NCBI GenBank assembly: GCA_052143835.1
Contig: JBKQRV010000027.1
Location: 29,619 to 93,618 of the forward strand
From: DASPPM01 sp052143835
Lineage (GTDB): Bacteria; Pseudomonadota; Alphaproteobacteria; JACZXZ01
Reading direction: 5' to 3'
Length of the DNA stretch: 64,000 nucleotides
Positions 25,742-34,039 of the stretch are shown here, in pieces. The notes below the pieces were generated by a model, which was not told the DNA's origin, ran no database searches, and saw nothing but the letters and a program-made list of their open reading frames with translations. Numbering within the stretch: position 1 is the stretch's first letter; each line of letters starts with the position of its first letter. A program made the position numbers and the translations under genes.

Positions 25742-26401
25742 CTAACTCTGCTCCTCCTCCGCCACCTCACGCCCGCTCTGCTCCCGCTCGATCATCTCGA
25801 AGACCTGGAGGAAGATCTCGGGGGCTTGCGCGCCCGAGACCACGTATTTGCGCTCGATGATGAAGCAGGGGACGCCTTCGACCCCCATGCGGCGCGCCAT
25901 CTCGTCCTCGCGCGCGACCTCCTCTATGCCGGCCTTGCTCTCCATATAATCGGCAAGCGGCCCGCGCTCGAGCCCGGCCACAGCACCGATGTCGAGCAGC
26001 GTCATCGCGTCGCCGATGTCGCGGCCGTCGACGAAATAGGCCTCGAAGAGCGCTTCCACGACCTGGTGCTGGAGGCCGAGCTCGCCCGCGTAGCGCACCA
26101 GCCGGTGCGAGCCGAGCGTGTTGGGCGTGCGCTTGATGCCCGGGAAATTGAACTCGATGCCTTCGCCCGAGCCGGCCTCGGTGATCCTGTCGTAGGCGCC
26201 GGAACCGCGCTCGTCGCCGAACTTGAGGCGCAGGTATTCGCCCCGCTCCATGCCTTCTTTCGGCATGTCCGGATTGAGCTGGAAGGGATGCCAGGCGACC
26301 TTGAGGTCGGGTTGATGGACGAGGCTCAGCGCCCGCTCGAGGCGGCGCTTGCCGATGAAGCACCAGGGGCAGATGGTGTCCGAGATGATGTCGATGAACA
26401 T
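25742..26401 (-). CDS. DsbA-family oxidoreductase (FrnE / 2-hydroxychromene-2-carboxylate isomerase-like)
   Basis: 219 aa from ATG 26401 (MFIDIISDT). The thioredoxin-fold active site CPWC lies at ~residues 11-14 (SDTICPWCFIGKRRLE), with the helical insertion domain and the cis-Pro loop (GVEGVPCFIIERK). This matches the DsbA-like FrnE / polyketide isomerase group, which is cytosolic and acts as a disulfide oxidoreductase or isomerase. No signal peptide is visible, so it is cytoplasmic. The substrate is unknown. It is convergent with mfd across a palindromic element. Confidence 0.9.
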   Translation of the reverse strand: MFIDIISDTICPWCFIGKRRLERALSLVHQPDLKVAWHPFQLNPDMPKEGMERGEYLRLKFGDERGSGAYDRITEAGSGEGIEFNFPGIKRTPNTLGSHRLVRYAGELGLQHQVVEALFEAYFVDGRDIGDAMTLLDIGAVAGLERGPLADYMESKAGIEEVAREDEMARRMGVEGVPCFIIERKYVVSGAQAPEIFLQVFEMIEREQSGREVAEEEQS

Positions 26402-26522
26402 GGCCCAGCATAGCCCTCTCGGCGATGGAAGGCGAGGCAAAGCTCGCTGCAGCCGACGCGATACTTGACGCGAGACGCCGCAGGCTCAAGCATCGCGAGT
26501 GTGGGCGGCGTGGAGGAGAGCG

Positions 26523-28175
26523 ATGAGCGAGCGCACGGCGGCTGACGCGACGGACAGCCCCTACGAGCGCGGGCTCGAGCGCAACCGCGCCAATTTCGCG
26601 GCCCTTACCCCGCTCAGCTTCATCGAGCGGGCCGCCGCCGTGTTCCCCGACAAGACCGCCGTCATCCACGGCGCTCGACGTTACAGCTACCGCGAGTTCC
26701 TGGCGCGCTGCCGGCGCCTGGCCTCCGCCCTTGCCGGGCGAGGGGTGCGGCCGGGGGATACGGTCGCGGTGATGGCGCCCAATGTGCCGGCCATGCTCGA
26801 GGCGCATTACGGGGTCGCCATGGCGGGGGCCGTGCTCAATGCGCTCAACTACCGCCTCGACGCCGCGAGCATCGCCTTCATCCTCGGCCATGGCGAGGCC
26901 AAGGTACTGATCGCGGACCGCGAGTTCTCGGCGACGGTCAAGCCGGCGCTCGCGCGCGCGGAGCAGCACCCGCTCGTCATCGACATCGACGATCCGCTCT
27001 ATGAGGGGGGCGAGCTCCTCGGCGAGAAGGATTACGAGGCCTTCATTAGCGAAGGCGATGCGGAGTTCGCCTGGCACCGGCCGGCCGACGAGTGGCAGGC
27101 GATCGCCCTCAGCTATACCTCCGGCACCACGGGCAATCCCAAGGGGGTGGTCTACCACCACCGCGGCGCCTTCCTGAACGCGCTCGGCAACGTCATCCAG
27201 TTCGGGCTCGACTCCCGCGCGGTCTATCTCTGGACCCTGCCGATGTTCCATTGCAGCGGCTGGACCTACACCTGGGCGGTGACCGCGGTGGCGGGGACGC
27301 ACGTCTGCCTTCGCCGAGTCGATCCGGCGCTCATCTTTCCGGCGATCGCGGAGCATGGGGTGACCCACCTCTGCGGCGCGCCCATCGTCCTCAACATGCT
27401 CGTGCATGCGCCCGAGAGCGTTAAGCGCACGTTCGACTGGACGATCGAGGTGGCGACGGGCGGGGCGGCACCGCCGAGTGCCGTGATCGCCGCCATGGAG
27501 CGCATGGGCTTCCGCGTCACCCATCTCTACGGCCTCACCGAGAGCTATGGGCCGGCCACGCTGTGCGCCTGGCAGGAGGCGTGGGGTGAGCTGCCGCTCG
27601 AGGAGAAAGCGGCCAAGATGGCGCGCCAAGGCGTGCGCTACCTCACGCTCGCCGAGCTCATGGTAGCGGAGCCTCTGAGCCTCAAGCCCGTGCCGGCCGA
27701 CGGCAAGACGATCGGCGAGCTCATGCTGCGCGGCAACACGGTGATGAAGGGCTATCTCAAGAACGCCGCGGCGAGCGAGGAGGCCTTCCGCGGCGGCTGG
27801 TTCCACACCGGCGACCTCGCCGTGCGCCATCCCGACGGCTACACCGAGATCAAGGACCGCTCCAAGGACATCATCATCTCGGGCGGCGAGAACATCTCCT
27901 CGCTCGAGGTCGAGGAGGTGCTCTACAAGCATCCTCTCGTCATGGAGGCGGCCGTGGTCGCCAAACCCGACGAGACGTGGGGCGAGGTGCCGTGCGCCTT
28001 CGTGACGCTCAAGTCGCCGGAGGCGAGAGTGAGTGCCGAGGAGATCATCGCCTTCTGCCGCGAGCACCTCGCGCGCTACAAGGTGCCGAAGCACGTCGTC
28101 TTCACAGCACTGCCCAAGACCTCGACCGGCAAGATCCAGAAATACGCGCTCAGGGAGAAAGCGAAGGAGGCGTAG
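26523..28175 (+). CDS. lvaE: acyl-CoA synthetase (LvaE-like, first gene of the 4-hydroxyacid operon)
   Basis: 550 aa from ATG 26523, preceded by GTGGAGGAGAG. An AMP-forming adenylating enzyme: P-loop YTSGTTGNPKGV at ~198-209, then LYGLTESYGPAT, TGDLAVRHPDGY, and the C-terminal lysine in TSTGKIQKYALREK. It activates a carboxylic acid to its CoA thioester. Alone it would be called a medium-chain fatty-acyl-CoA synthetase. Its position at the head of an SDR, ACAD10/11-type dehydrogenase, APH-like kinase and DUF6285 gene matches LvaE of the Pseudomonas putida levulinate pathway, which makes levulinyl-CoA. Substrate specificity is inferred from the neighbours. Confidence 0.85.
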   Translation: MSERTAADATDSPYERGLERNRANFAALTPLSFIERAAAVFPDKTAVIHGARRYSYREFLARCRRLASALAGRGVRPGDTVAVMAPNVPAMLEAHYGVAMAGAVLNALNYRLDAASIAFILGHGEAKVLIADREFSATVKPALARAEQHPLVIDIDDPLYEGGELLGEKDYEAFISEGDAEFAWHRPADEWQAIALSYTSGTTGNPKGVVYHHRGAFLNALGNVIQFGLDSRAVYLWTLPMFHCSGWTYTWAVTAVAGTHVCLRRVDPALIFPAIAEHGVTHLCGAPIVLNMLVHAPESVKRTFDWTIEVATGGAAPPSAVIAAMERMGFRVTHLYGLTESYGPATLCAWQEAWGELPLEEKAAKMARQGVRYLTLAELMVAEPLSLKPVPADGKTIGELMLRGNTVMKGYLKNAAASEEAFRGGWFHTGDLAVRHPDGYTEIKDRSKDIIISGGENISSLEVEEVLYKHPLVMEAAVVAKPDETWGEVPCAFVTLKSPEARVSAEEIIAFCREHLARYKVPKHVVFTALPKTSTGKIQKYALREKAKEA

Positions 28176-28285
28176 GGGCCGTTAGAGCGCAAGCAAGCCG
28201 GCGATTTACTCCTGTGCCGGACGCGGAAGCCGTACTAAAGTCGCCCCTTGCCGCAAGCGCAGCAGAACTCGTGAAAGGGGAGGCA

Positions 28286-29053
28286 GTGCCGCAATATTTC
28301 GATCTCTCCGGCAAGGCTGCGATCGTCACGGGGGCGTCCTCCGGGCTCGGCCGGCACTTCGCCTTGACGCTCGCGCGCCACGGCGCGCGCGTTGCGCTCA
28401 TGGCGCGCCGGGTCGAGCTTTTGGCCGAGCTGCGCAAGGAGATCGAGGGTTTCGACGGGCGGGCGGTGGCGATCCCCCTCGACGTGGCGCGGGGCGAAAG
28501 CGTGCGCCAAGCGGTCGCCGCCGCCGAGGAGGAGCTCGGTCCCATCGCCATCCTCGTCAACAACGCCGGCCTCGCAGTGTCGAAGCCGGCCCTCGAGCTC
28601 ACCGAGGATGATTGGGACCGCACCTTGGACGTCAACTTGCGCGGGGCCTGGCTCATGGCCCAGGAGACGGCGCGGCACATGGTGCGCCTCGGGCACGGCG
28701 GCGCCATCATCAACATCGCCTCCATCACCGCCTTCCGTGTCGTCGGCCACCTCTCGGCCTATGCGGCCTCCAAGGCGGCCCTCGTGCAGCTCACCCGCGC
28801 GTTGGCACTCGAGCTCGCGCGCCACGCCATCCGGGTGAACGCGATAGCGCCCGGCTACATCGAGACCGAGATCAACCAGGACTACTTCGCTTCGCCGGCG
28901 GGCCAGGCGCTCACGAAGCGCATCCCGCAGCGCCGGCTCGGCAAGCCGGAGGAGCTCGACGGCGCCCTTCTGCTGCTCGCCTCCGACGCCTCGAGCTACA
29001 TGACCGGGAGCGTGATCGTCGTCGACGGCGGGCACCTCCACTCGCCGCTCTGA
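28286..29053 (+). CDS. lvaD: short-chain dehydrogenase/reductase (LvaD-like)
   Basis: 255 aa from GTG 28286, chosen because AGGGGAGG lies just upstream; GTG 28271 is an alternative. Classical SDR: the NAD(P) motif is TGASSGLGRHF near residue 15. The active site has Ser in INIASITAFR and the YAASKAAL Tyr-Lys pair, with NNAG in LVNNAGLAV. It is read as the reductase that converts 4-oxoacyl-CoA (levulinyl-CoA) to the 4-hydroxyacyl-CoA. It sits second in the operon, ~110 bases after the synthetase. On sequence alone it is just an SDR of unknown substrate. Confidence 0.8.
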   Translation: MPQYFDLSGKAAIVTGASSGLGRHFALTLARHGARVALMARRVELLAELRKEIEGFDGRAVAIPLDVARGESVRQAVAAAEEELGPIAILVNNAGLAVSKPALELTEDDWDRTLDVNLRGAWLMAQETARHMVRLGHGGAIINIASITAFRVVGHLSAYAASKAALVQLTRALALELARHAIRVNAIAPGYIETEINQDYFASPAGQALTKRIPQRRLGKPEELDGALLLLASDASSYMTGSVIVVDGGHLHSPL

Positions 29054-29091
29054 GGGCAAAACAACACAGGGAAGTAACGAGGGAAACAGCG

Positions 29092-30291
29092 ATGGACTTC
29101 AATCTCTCTCCCGCGATCGAGGATTACCGCAAGCGCATCCGCGGCTTCGTCGATGAGCACGTCATCCCGCTCGAGGTAGCGCCCAAGAGCTACGACGAGC
29201 ACGAGAACATCAACGAGGAGACGCTGCGGCCCTTGCGCGCGAAGGCGCGCGCGGCAGGCCTGTGGTGCTTCCAGATGCCGAAGGCGCGGGGCGGGCAGGG
29301 GGTCGGCGTCGTCGGCATGGCGGCCTGCTACGAGGAAATGGCGCGCTCGATCTTCGGCCCGCTCGTCTTCAACTGCGCTCCTCCCGACGACGGCAACATG
29401 ATCATCCTCGAGAAGGTGGGCAGCGAGGCGCAAAAGGAGCGCTGGCTGCAGCCGATCATCGACGGCAAGGTGCGCTCCTCCTTCGTCATGACCGAGCCGC
29501 ACCCGGGTGCCGGCTCCGATCCGCTCGGCATGATGCGCACGCGCGCCGAGCGGCGCGGCAACAAATGGGTCGTGCGCGGCCACAAATGGTTCATCACCGG
29601 GGCGGACGGCGCCGAGCACTTCATTCTCATCGCGCGCACCTCGGACGATCCGCGCAAGGGGCTCAGCGCCTTCCTCTTCCACAAGAACCAGCCGGGCTGG
29701 AAGCTCGTCCGCCGCATCGGCATCATGGGCCCGGAGGAGCACGGCGGCCATTGCGAGCTTGTCTTCGACGGGCTTGAGATTCCCGAGGAGAACGTGCTCA
29801 TGGAAATCGGCGACGGCATGAAGGTGGCACAAATCCGTCTCGGCACCGCGCGTCTCACCCACTGCATGCGCTGGCTCGGCTGGGCCAAGCGCGCTTTGGA
29901 GATCGCCGGCGGTTATGTGCGCCAGCGCGAATCCTTCGGCGCCAAGCTCGCCGAGCACGAGGGCGTGCAGTGGCTCCTCGGCGAGGCGGCGATGGAGATA
30001 CAGATCGGCCGGCTCCTGACCATGCACGCGGCCTGGAAGCTCGATCAGGGCAGCCAGGCGCGCAAGGAGGTGTCGATCGCGAAGGTCGCGGTCGCCGAGA
30101 TACTCCACAAGGCGGTCGACACCGCGATCCAGCTGTGCGGCGCCAAAGGCTATTCCAAGGACACGCTTCTCGAGTGGCTCTACCGCTACGCGCGCCAAGG
30201 CAAGCTCGTGGACGGCGCGAACGAGGTGCACAAGATGGTGCTCTCGCGGGCGCTTCTCCAAGAGGGCACGGATTTCTGGTCGTGGGGCTGA
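29092..30291 (+). CDS. lvaC: acyl-CoA dehydrogenase of the ACAD10/11 (LvaC) type
   Basis: 399 aa from ATG 29092 with CGAGGGAAA upstream. Flavoprotein fold: VMTEPHPGAGSDP FAD loop, WFITGADGAEHF, and RQRESFGAKLAEHEG. At the position of the usual catalytic Glu (IYEGTNEI in ordinary ACADs) this protein reads LVDGANEVHK, putting Asp374 in place of Glu. That substitution is characteristic of the ACAD10/11 and LvaC branch, which acts on 4-phosphoacyl-CoA and eliminates phosphate rather than performing simple desaturation. The gene sits between the SDR and the kinase. Its last ten bases overlap the kinase start. Confidence 0.85.
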   Translation: MDFNLSPAIEDYRKRIRGFVDEHVIPLEVAPKSYDEHENINEETLRPLRAKARAAGLWCFQMPKARGGQGVGVVGMAACYEEMARSIFGPLVFNCAPPDDGNMIILEKVGSEAQKERWLQPIIDGKVRSSFVMTEPHPGAGSDPLGMMRTRAERRGNKWVVRGHKWFITGADGAEHFILIARTSDDPRKGLSAFLFHKNQPGWKLVRRIGIMGPEEHGGHCELVFDGLEIPEENVLMEIGDGMKVAQIRLGTARLTHCMRWLGWAKRALEIAGGYVRQRESFGAKLAEHEGVQWLLGEAAMEIQIGRLLTMHAAWKLDQGSQARKEVSIAKVAVAEILHKAVDTAIQLCGAKGYSKDTLLEWLYRYARQGKLVDGANEVHKMVLSRALLQEGTDFWSWG

Positions 30292-31319
30292 AGCCTGAGG
30301 AGATCAAGAGCCCGCTTGCGGCCTTCATCGCAGAGAGCGCTCGCGCGCGCACCGTACGCATCACCGCGCTCGAGCGCTTCGGCAGCGGCGCCGTGCAGGA
30401 GAATTGGCGCGTCGATGCCGAGCTCGACGGCAAGGCCGAGGTCTTCGTCATGCGCGCCTCGTCCGGCTCCGAAGGCGTGGCGGAGAGCATGAGCCGGGTG
30501 CACGAGTTCGAGCTGCTTGCCGCCGCCCATACCGCGCGTATCGCCGTGCCGGAGCCGCTTTGGCTTGCGAGCGACGCGGGCCTCATCGGCCGCCAGTTCT
30601 ACATTGCGCGCTTCGTGCCCGGCGTGGCCGCGGCCCATCGGCTGGTGCGCGACCCGTCCCTCGGCGACGCCCTCGTCACGCGGCTCGGCGAAGAGCTCGC
30701 GCGCATCCACGCGCTGCGGCCGGGACATCCCGCTCTCGCCTTCCTCGAGATGCCTCGGCCGACACCGGCGCGCGCCAACGTCGCGCGCATCAGAACCTTC
30801 CTCGACCGCCACCCGACCCCGCATCCCGCACTCGAGTGGGTCTTGCGCTGGCTCGAGCTCCACGAGCCGCCGTGCCGGGAGCTCGTCTTTGCGCATCGCG
30901 ATTACCGCACCGGCAATTATCTGGTCGAGCGCGGCGAGCTCCGCGCCATCCTCGACTGGGAATTCTCCGGCTGGAGCGATCCGCACGAGGATCTCGGTTG
31001 GTTCTGCGCGCGCTGTTGGCGCTTCGGGTCGAACGAGCGCGAGGCCGGGGGGATCGGCAGCCGCGAGGCCTTCTACCAGGGCTACGAGCGTGCGGCGGGC
31101 CGCAGCGTAGAGCGCGCCGCGGTGCCTTATTGGGAGGTCATGGCCCACGCGCGCTGGGCCAGCATGGCGATCCAGCAGGGCGCGCGCCATCTCTCGGGTC
31201 TCGACCGCTCGCTCGAGTTGGCGCTCACCGCGCGCATTGCGCCCGAGCTCGAGCTCGAAGCCTTGCACCTCATTCGCGCCATCGAGGACGCTCCTCGGGG
31301 TGCTTCGTGGAGGTCCTGA
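30282..31319 (+). CDS. lvaA: APH-family phosphotransferase (LvaA-like 4-hydroxyacyl-CoA kinase)
   Basis: 345 aa from GTG 30282, overlapping the dehydrogenase tail by ten bases. The aminoglycoside-phosphotransferase / choline-kinase fold is clear: catalytic loop FAHRDYRTGN with His205, Asp207 and Asn212, then metal Asp225 in ILDWEFSGWSDPHEDLGW, and an N-lobe Lys-poor nucleotide region (RFGSGAVQENW). In ACAD10 this kinase domain is fused to the dehydrogenase; here they are separate genes. It would phosphorylate the 4-hydroxyl of 4-hydroxyacyl-CoA. Aminoglycoside resistance is unlikely given the conserved operon context. Confidence 0.83.
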   Translation: MGLKPEEIKSPLAAFIAESARARTVRITALERFGSGAVQENWRVDAELDGKAEVFVMRASSGSEGVAESMSRVHEFELLAAAHTARIAVPEPLWLASDAGLIGRQFYIARFVPGVAAAHRLVRDPSLGDALVTRLGEELARIHALRPGHPALAFLEMPRPTPARANVARIRTFLDRHPTPHPALEWVLRWLELHEPPCRELVFAHRDYRTGNYLVERGELRAILDWEFSGWSDPHEDLGWFCARCWRFGSNEREAGGIGSREAFYQGYERAAGRSVERAAVPYWEVMAHARWASMAIQQGARHLSGLDRSLELALTARIAPELELEALHLIRAIEDAPRGASWRS

Positions 31320-31711
31320 TGCGCGACCGTCCGAGTGCCGCCGATCTCATCGAGATCGCCCGCGAGGCGCTGCAGCAGGAGCTGCTGCCGCGGCTACCAG
31401 CCGAGGCTCGCATCCATGGCCTCATGGTCGCGAATGCGCTGGCGAACGCCGAGCGCGAGATCGCCGCCGGGACGGCACCCCTCCAGGCCGAGCTCGCCCG
31501 TCTCGCCTCCCACTACGGCCAAGGCATGGAAGGCGTCCGCGGCGAGCAGCTGCAAGAGACGCTCGAGCGGCTCAACCGCAGGCTCGTCGCCGACATCCGC
31601 GCGGGCCGGCTCGACGGGGACCGAGAGATCGCGCGCCATCTCTTCGCTACGGCCGTGGATGCCGTTCGCGAGAGCAATCCGAAGTACCTCCGGAACCGCG
31701 GGATCGGCTGA
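31319..31711 (+). CDS. lvaB: DUF6285 protein (LvaB-like partner of the kinase)
   Basis: 130 aa, ATG 31319 overlapping the kinase TGA by one base. A helical protein: RPSAADLIEIAREALQQELLPRLPAEARIHGLMVANALANAEREIA, then LNRRLVADIRAGRLDG. This is the DUF6285 family, found almost always beside LvaA/ACAD10-type kinases. In P. putida the small protein LvaB is required with LvaA for 4-hydroxyacyl-CoA phosphorylation. No catalytic motif is visible, so a structural or activating role is likely. Last gene of the five-gene unit. Confidence 0.82.
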   Translation: MRDRPSAADLIEIAREALQQELLPRLPAEARIHGLMVANALANAEREIAAGTAPLQAELARLASHYGQGMEGVRGEQLQETLERLNRRLVADIRAGRLDGDREIARHLFATAVDAVRESNPKYLRNRGIG

Positions 31712-31747
31712 GACCGGTTTGCAATTTTTCGCGGCCGGCGTGCGCGC

Positions 31748-32626
31748 TTAGACTCCCTGAGTTTGCTTTTGCGCCGGCTGGGGTCCGGTGCCGTTCAACC
31801 TGACGAACCTTTGCAGGGTGTCGAACCAGAACGGTGCGCCGAATAGGCTCGAGAGAGCCGCGATCAGCCAGCCCAGGAGCATAGTGACCCATCCGAGCGG
31901 AAAATCCTTAATCCTCTCGTTGATCGTAGCCGTGTCCCAGCCGAGCGGGAGACCGAGCGTGTCGAGATATTGCAGCGCAGTGGCGGCGTCGGGGCCTTTC
32001 GCGTTCGCGCTGATCTCCGAAGAAATTGGCTTCACCAGAGAGGGTTGCTGCCACAAGGCCTTCCCGATGTGAAGCGCATCGATGTTCAGCCCGATACAGA
32101 GCAGGAGCGCGATGGCGAGCGAGACCCACTGGGTGCGGCGCTTGTACACGCCGCTCACATGTTCCATGCCGGCGTCGAACCAAGCAGCGAGCTCCTGCTT
32201 CATGTCGTCCAGCTTCCCGCCGGCCCGCCGAGAGATGCCCTGAAGCATCGCCTTTAGCTGCGGGTCCGCGACCTTCTCTATCGCTTCATTGATTTCTTTA
32301 GGCGTATCCTTGGCAAGATCGGCGGCATCGACGAGCGCGTTGGTAAAGTGCTTGGGATCGATATAGGAGGGCAGCGTCGTGGGCGTCTGCCCCTTCTGCG
32401 TATTGCCCGGCCCCTGGGGATTGACGAGCGCGTGGTTGTAGATCTGCAGTCCCAGGCCGCTCAACTTGCTATCATTGAGCAAATCCTTTACGCCCTGCAG
32501 GAGGTCTTTGGCGCGCCATTGCCGCCAGGAGGCAATGGCCTCCGTGACCGAGCTGGTGGCCAGGCTTACCGTGAGGAAGGTGAAGACAAGGCCGATGACG
32601 ACGTCGAATATCGCGCTGTTCAGCAT
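31748..32626 (-). CDS. uncharacterised four-helix membrane protein
   Basis: 292 aa. The N-terminal membrane segment is VVIGLVFTFLTVSLATSSVTEAIASW. A long cytosolic or periplasmic helical loop (residues ~30-165) follows, then VSLAIALLLCIGLNIDALHIG and a pair of C-terminal helices (GWVTMLLGWLIAALSSLFGAPFWFDTLQRF). Conserved-looking features include SSVTEAIASWRQWRAKDLLQGVKDLL and the Trp/Phe-rich C-terminal turn GAPFWFD. No family function is known to me. It is convergent with the lva operon and not obviously part of it. The first Met (32626) is the natural start. Confidence 0.7.
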   Translation of the reverse strand: MLNSAIFDVVIGLVFTFLTVSLATSSVTEAIASWRQWRAKDLLQGVKDLLNDSKLSGLGLQIYNHALVNPQGPGNTQKGQTPTTLPSYIDPKHFTNALVDAADLAKDTPKEINEAIEKVADPQLKAMLQGISRRAGGKLDDMKQELAAWFDAGMEHVSGVYKRRTQWVSLAIALLLCIGLNIDALHIGKALWQQPSLVKPISSEISANAKGPDAATALQYLDTLGLPLGWDTATINERIKDFPLGWVTMLLGWLIAALSSLFGAPFWFDTLQRFVRLNGTGPQPAQKQTQGV

Positions 32627-32948
32627 TTTGCCCCCCTTCGAGCAGGGCTCAAGGCGCTGCTCGTCATGATGACGCTCCGCCCGAGGATCAATGGGGATCC
32701 ACCGCGCTCATCACCCGGGACGAAAGCATGATCCGAGCGCTTTTTTATCCGGAAACCTCCTCGGTTTATGCACGCACAAATAGTATAGAACGGAATCTTA
32801 TCTCGGAAAAGGCTCGATTTCGCCACTCGTCTCCACGCGTTCGCGTCGCGCTGGTCGAGCCCTTCCCCGCGCCTGTCGCGACGGCCTCGCTAAGCCCATG
32901 TGTTTCGTGCCGCCCGCAGCTCGGCTGCGACGCGCCGCCGCCGAATTC
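32627..32948. other. intergenic region, no gene seen
   Basis: About 320 bases between two minus-strand genes. It is less GC-rich than its surroundings near 32740-32810 (tttttatccggaaacctcc, aaatagtatagaacgg), which suggests promoter sequence for the uncharacterised membrane protein gene. No ORF with codon bias, RNA or repeat was recognised. Confidence 0.45.
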
Positions 32949-33848
32949 TCAAGCCCCAGTCGCCTCCCGCTTCTTGGCCTCGCCGCGGTAGAAGATGTAG
33001 AGCCCGCTCATGGCGATGATGAGGGCCCCGAGGATGGTCCAGACGTCGGGCCAGTCGCCGAACAGCAGCACGCCGTAGATGGCGGCCCAGACGAGGCCGA
33101 CATAGCTGAAAGGAACGACCGCGGCGGCCGGGGCCAGCGCGAGCGACTTGATCATGCAGTAGTGGCCGACGACGCCGAAGAAGCCGGCGAGAACCAGGAG
33201 GAGCCAGCCCTTGAGGTCGGGCGTCACCCAGTCGAGGGGAAGCGCCAAGGCTGCAAGCGCCGTGCCGACGAGCGCGCTATAGACGTTGGTCGTCATCGGC
33301 AAGTCGGTGCGGCTCAACACGCGGGTCATGATCTGATAAAGCGCGTTGATGCCGGCCGCGATGAGCACCAAGAGGGCGGGGAGCTGCATCACGCCGCTGC
33401 CCGGACGCACGATGATCACGGCGCCTGCGAAGCCGACGGCGACGCCGAGCCAGCGCCGCAGGCCGACCGGCTCGCCGAGGAGCGGTACGGAGAGGGCGGT
33501 GACGAGGATCGGCGCCATGAAATTGACCGCGGTGGCGTCCGCGATCGGCATGGTGCGAATCGCGTAGAAATAAAGCGCCGTCGTCGCCACGAGGAAGATG
33601 CCGCGCAGCGCTTGGGCGCCGAAACGCGCATGCAGCAGCACCGTGGGCAGGCTTCGCCCCGCCCACAGCATGCCGAAGACGGCATGGAAGAGGTAGCGCC
33701 CCCACACGATCTCGGCGACGGGGAGGCTGTGGGTCAAGTATTTCGCGGTGGAGTCGAGGCTGCTGAAGAAGATCGTCGTCGCCAGCATCCAGAGGATGCC
33801 GCGCCGGATGTCGGCGGGAGCGCCAAATACCGTCGTGCGGCTCGTCAT
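32949..33848 (-). CDS. DMT-superfamily (EamA) transporter
   Basis: 299 aa. Ten predicted transmembrane helices arranged as two EamA repeats: TTIFFSSLDSTAKYLTHSLP ... ALYFYAIRTMPIADATAVNFMAPILVTALS ... AVGFAGAVIIVRPGSG for the first, and ALLVLIAAGINALYQIMTRVL ... GVVGHYCMIKSLALAPAAAVVPFSYVGLVWAAIYGVLLFGD for the second. It is a probable metabolite or amino-acid exporter (RhaT/EamA type) of unknown substrate. It starts MTSRTTVFGAPADIRRGILWM. It stands alone, divergent from the SNase-like gene. Confidence 0.9.
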   Translation of the reverse strand: MTSRTTVFGAPADIRRGILWMLATTIFFSSLDSTAKYLTHSLPVAEIVWGRYLFHAVFGMLWAGRSLPTVLLHARFGAQALRGIFLVATTALYFYAIRTMPIADATAVNFMAPILVTALSVPLLGEPVGLRRWLGVAVGFAGAVIIVRPGSGVMQLPALLVLIAAGINALYQIMTRVLSRTDLPMTTNVYSALVGTALAALALPLDWVTPDLKGWLLLVLAGFFGVVGHYCMIKSLALAPAAAVVPFSYVGLVWAAIYGVLLFGDWPDVWTILGALIIAMSGLYIFYRGEAKKREATGA

Positions 33849-34039
33849 GAGGGTGGCCGATTGAGAGAGAGCGCGGATCGTCGCGCGATCTTACGGCGGT
33901 GCCGCTCGCTCGCCTAAGGCTATTTGCGCAAGCCTGCCCTCGCCGCGGCGGCGTGCTGCTTCCCCTCCGCTCCCCGAGCTCAAGTGGCCGCCGCGAATGC
34001 GCCATAAAATCGCCATCGTGCTCGATTTAACTGCGCAGC

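Noticed and set aside
25767..28094. 775-residue minus-strand ORF across the DsbA gene and the acyl-CoA synthetase
   Set aside because: Antisense shadow; the synthetase frame on the plus strand is clearly coding with intact motifs.
30282..31319. Aminoglycoside resistance gene
   Set aside because: Although the fold is APH-like, the operon partners (ACAD10/11-type dehydrogenase, DUF6285, SDR, acyl-CoA synthetase) point to 4-hydroxyacyl-CoA phosphorylation.
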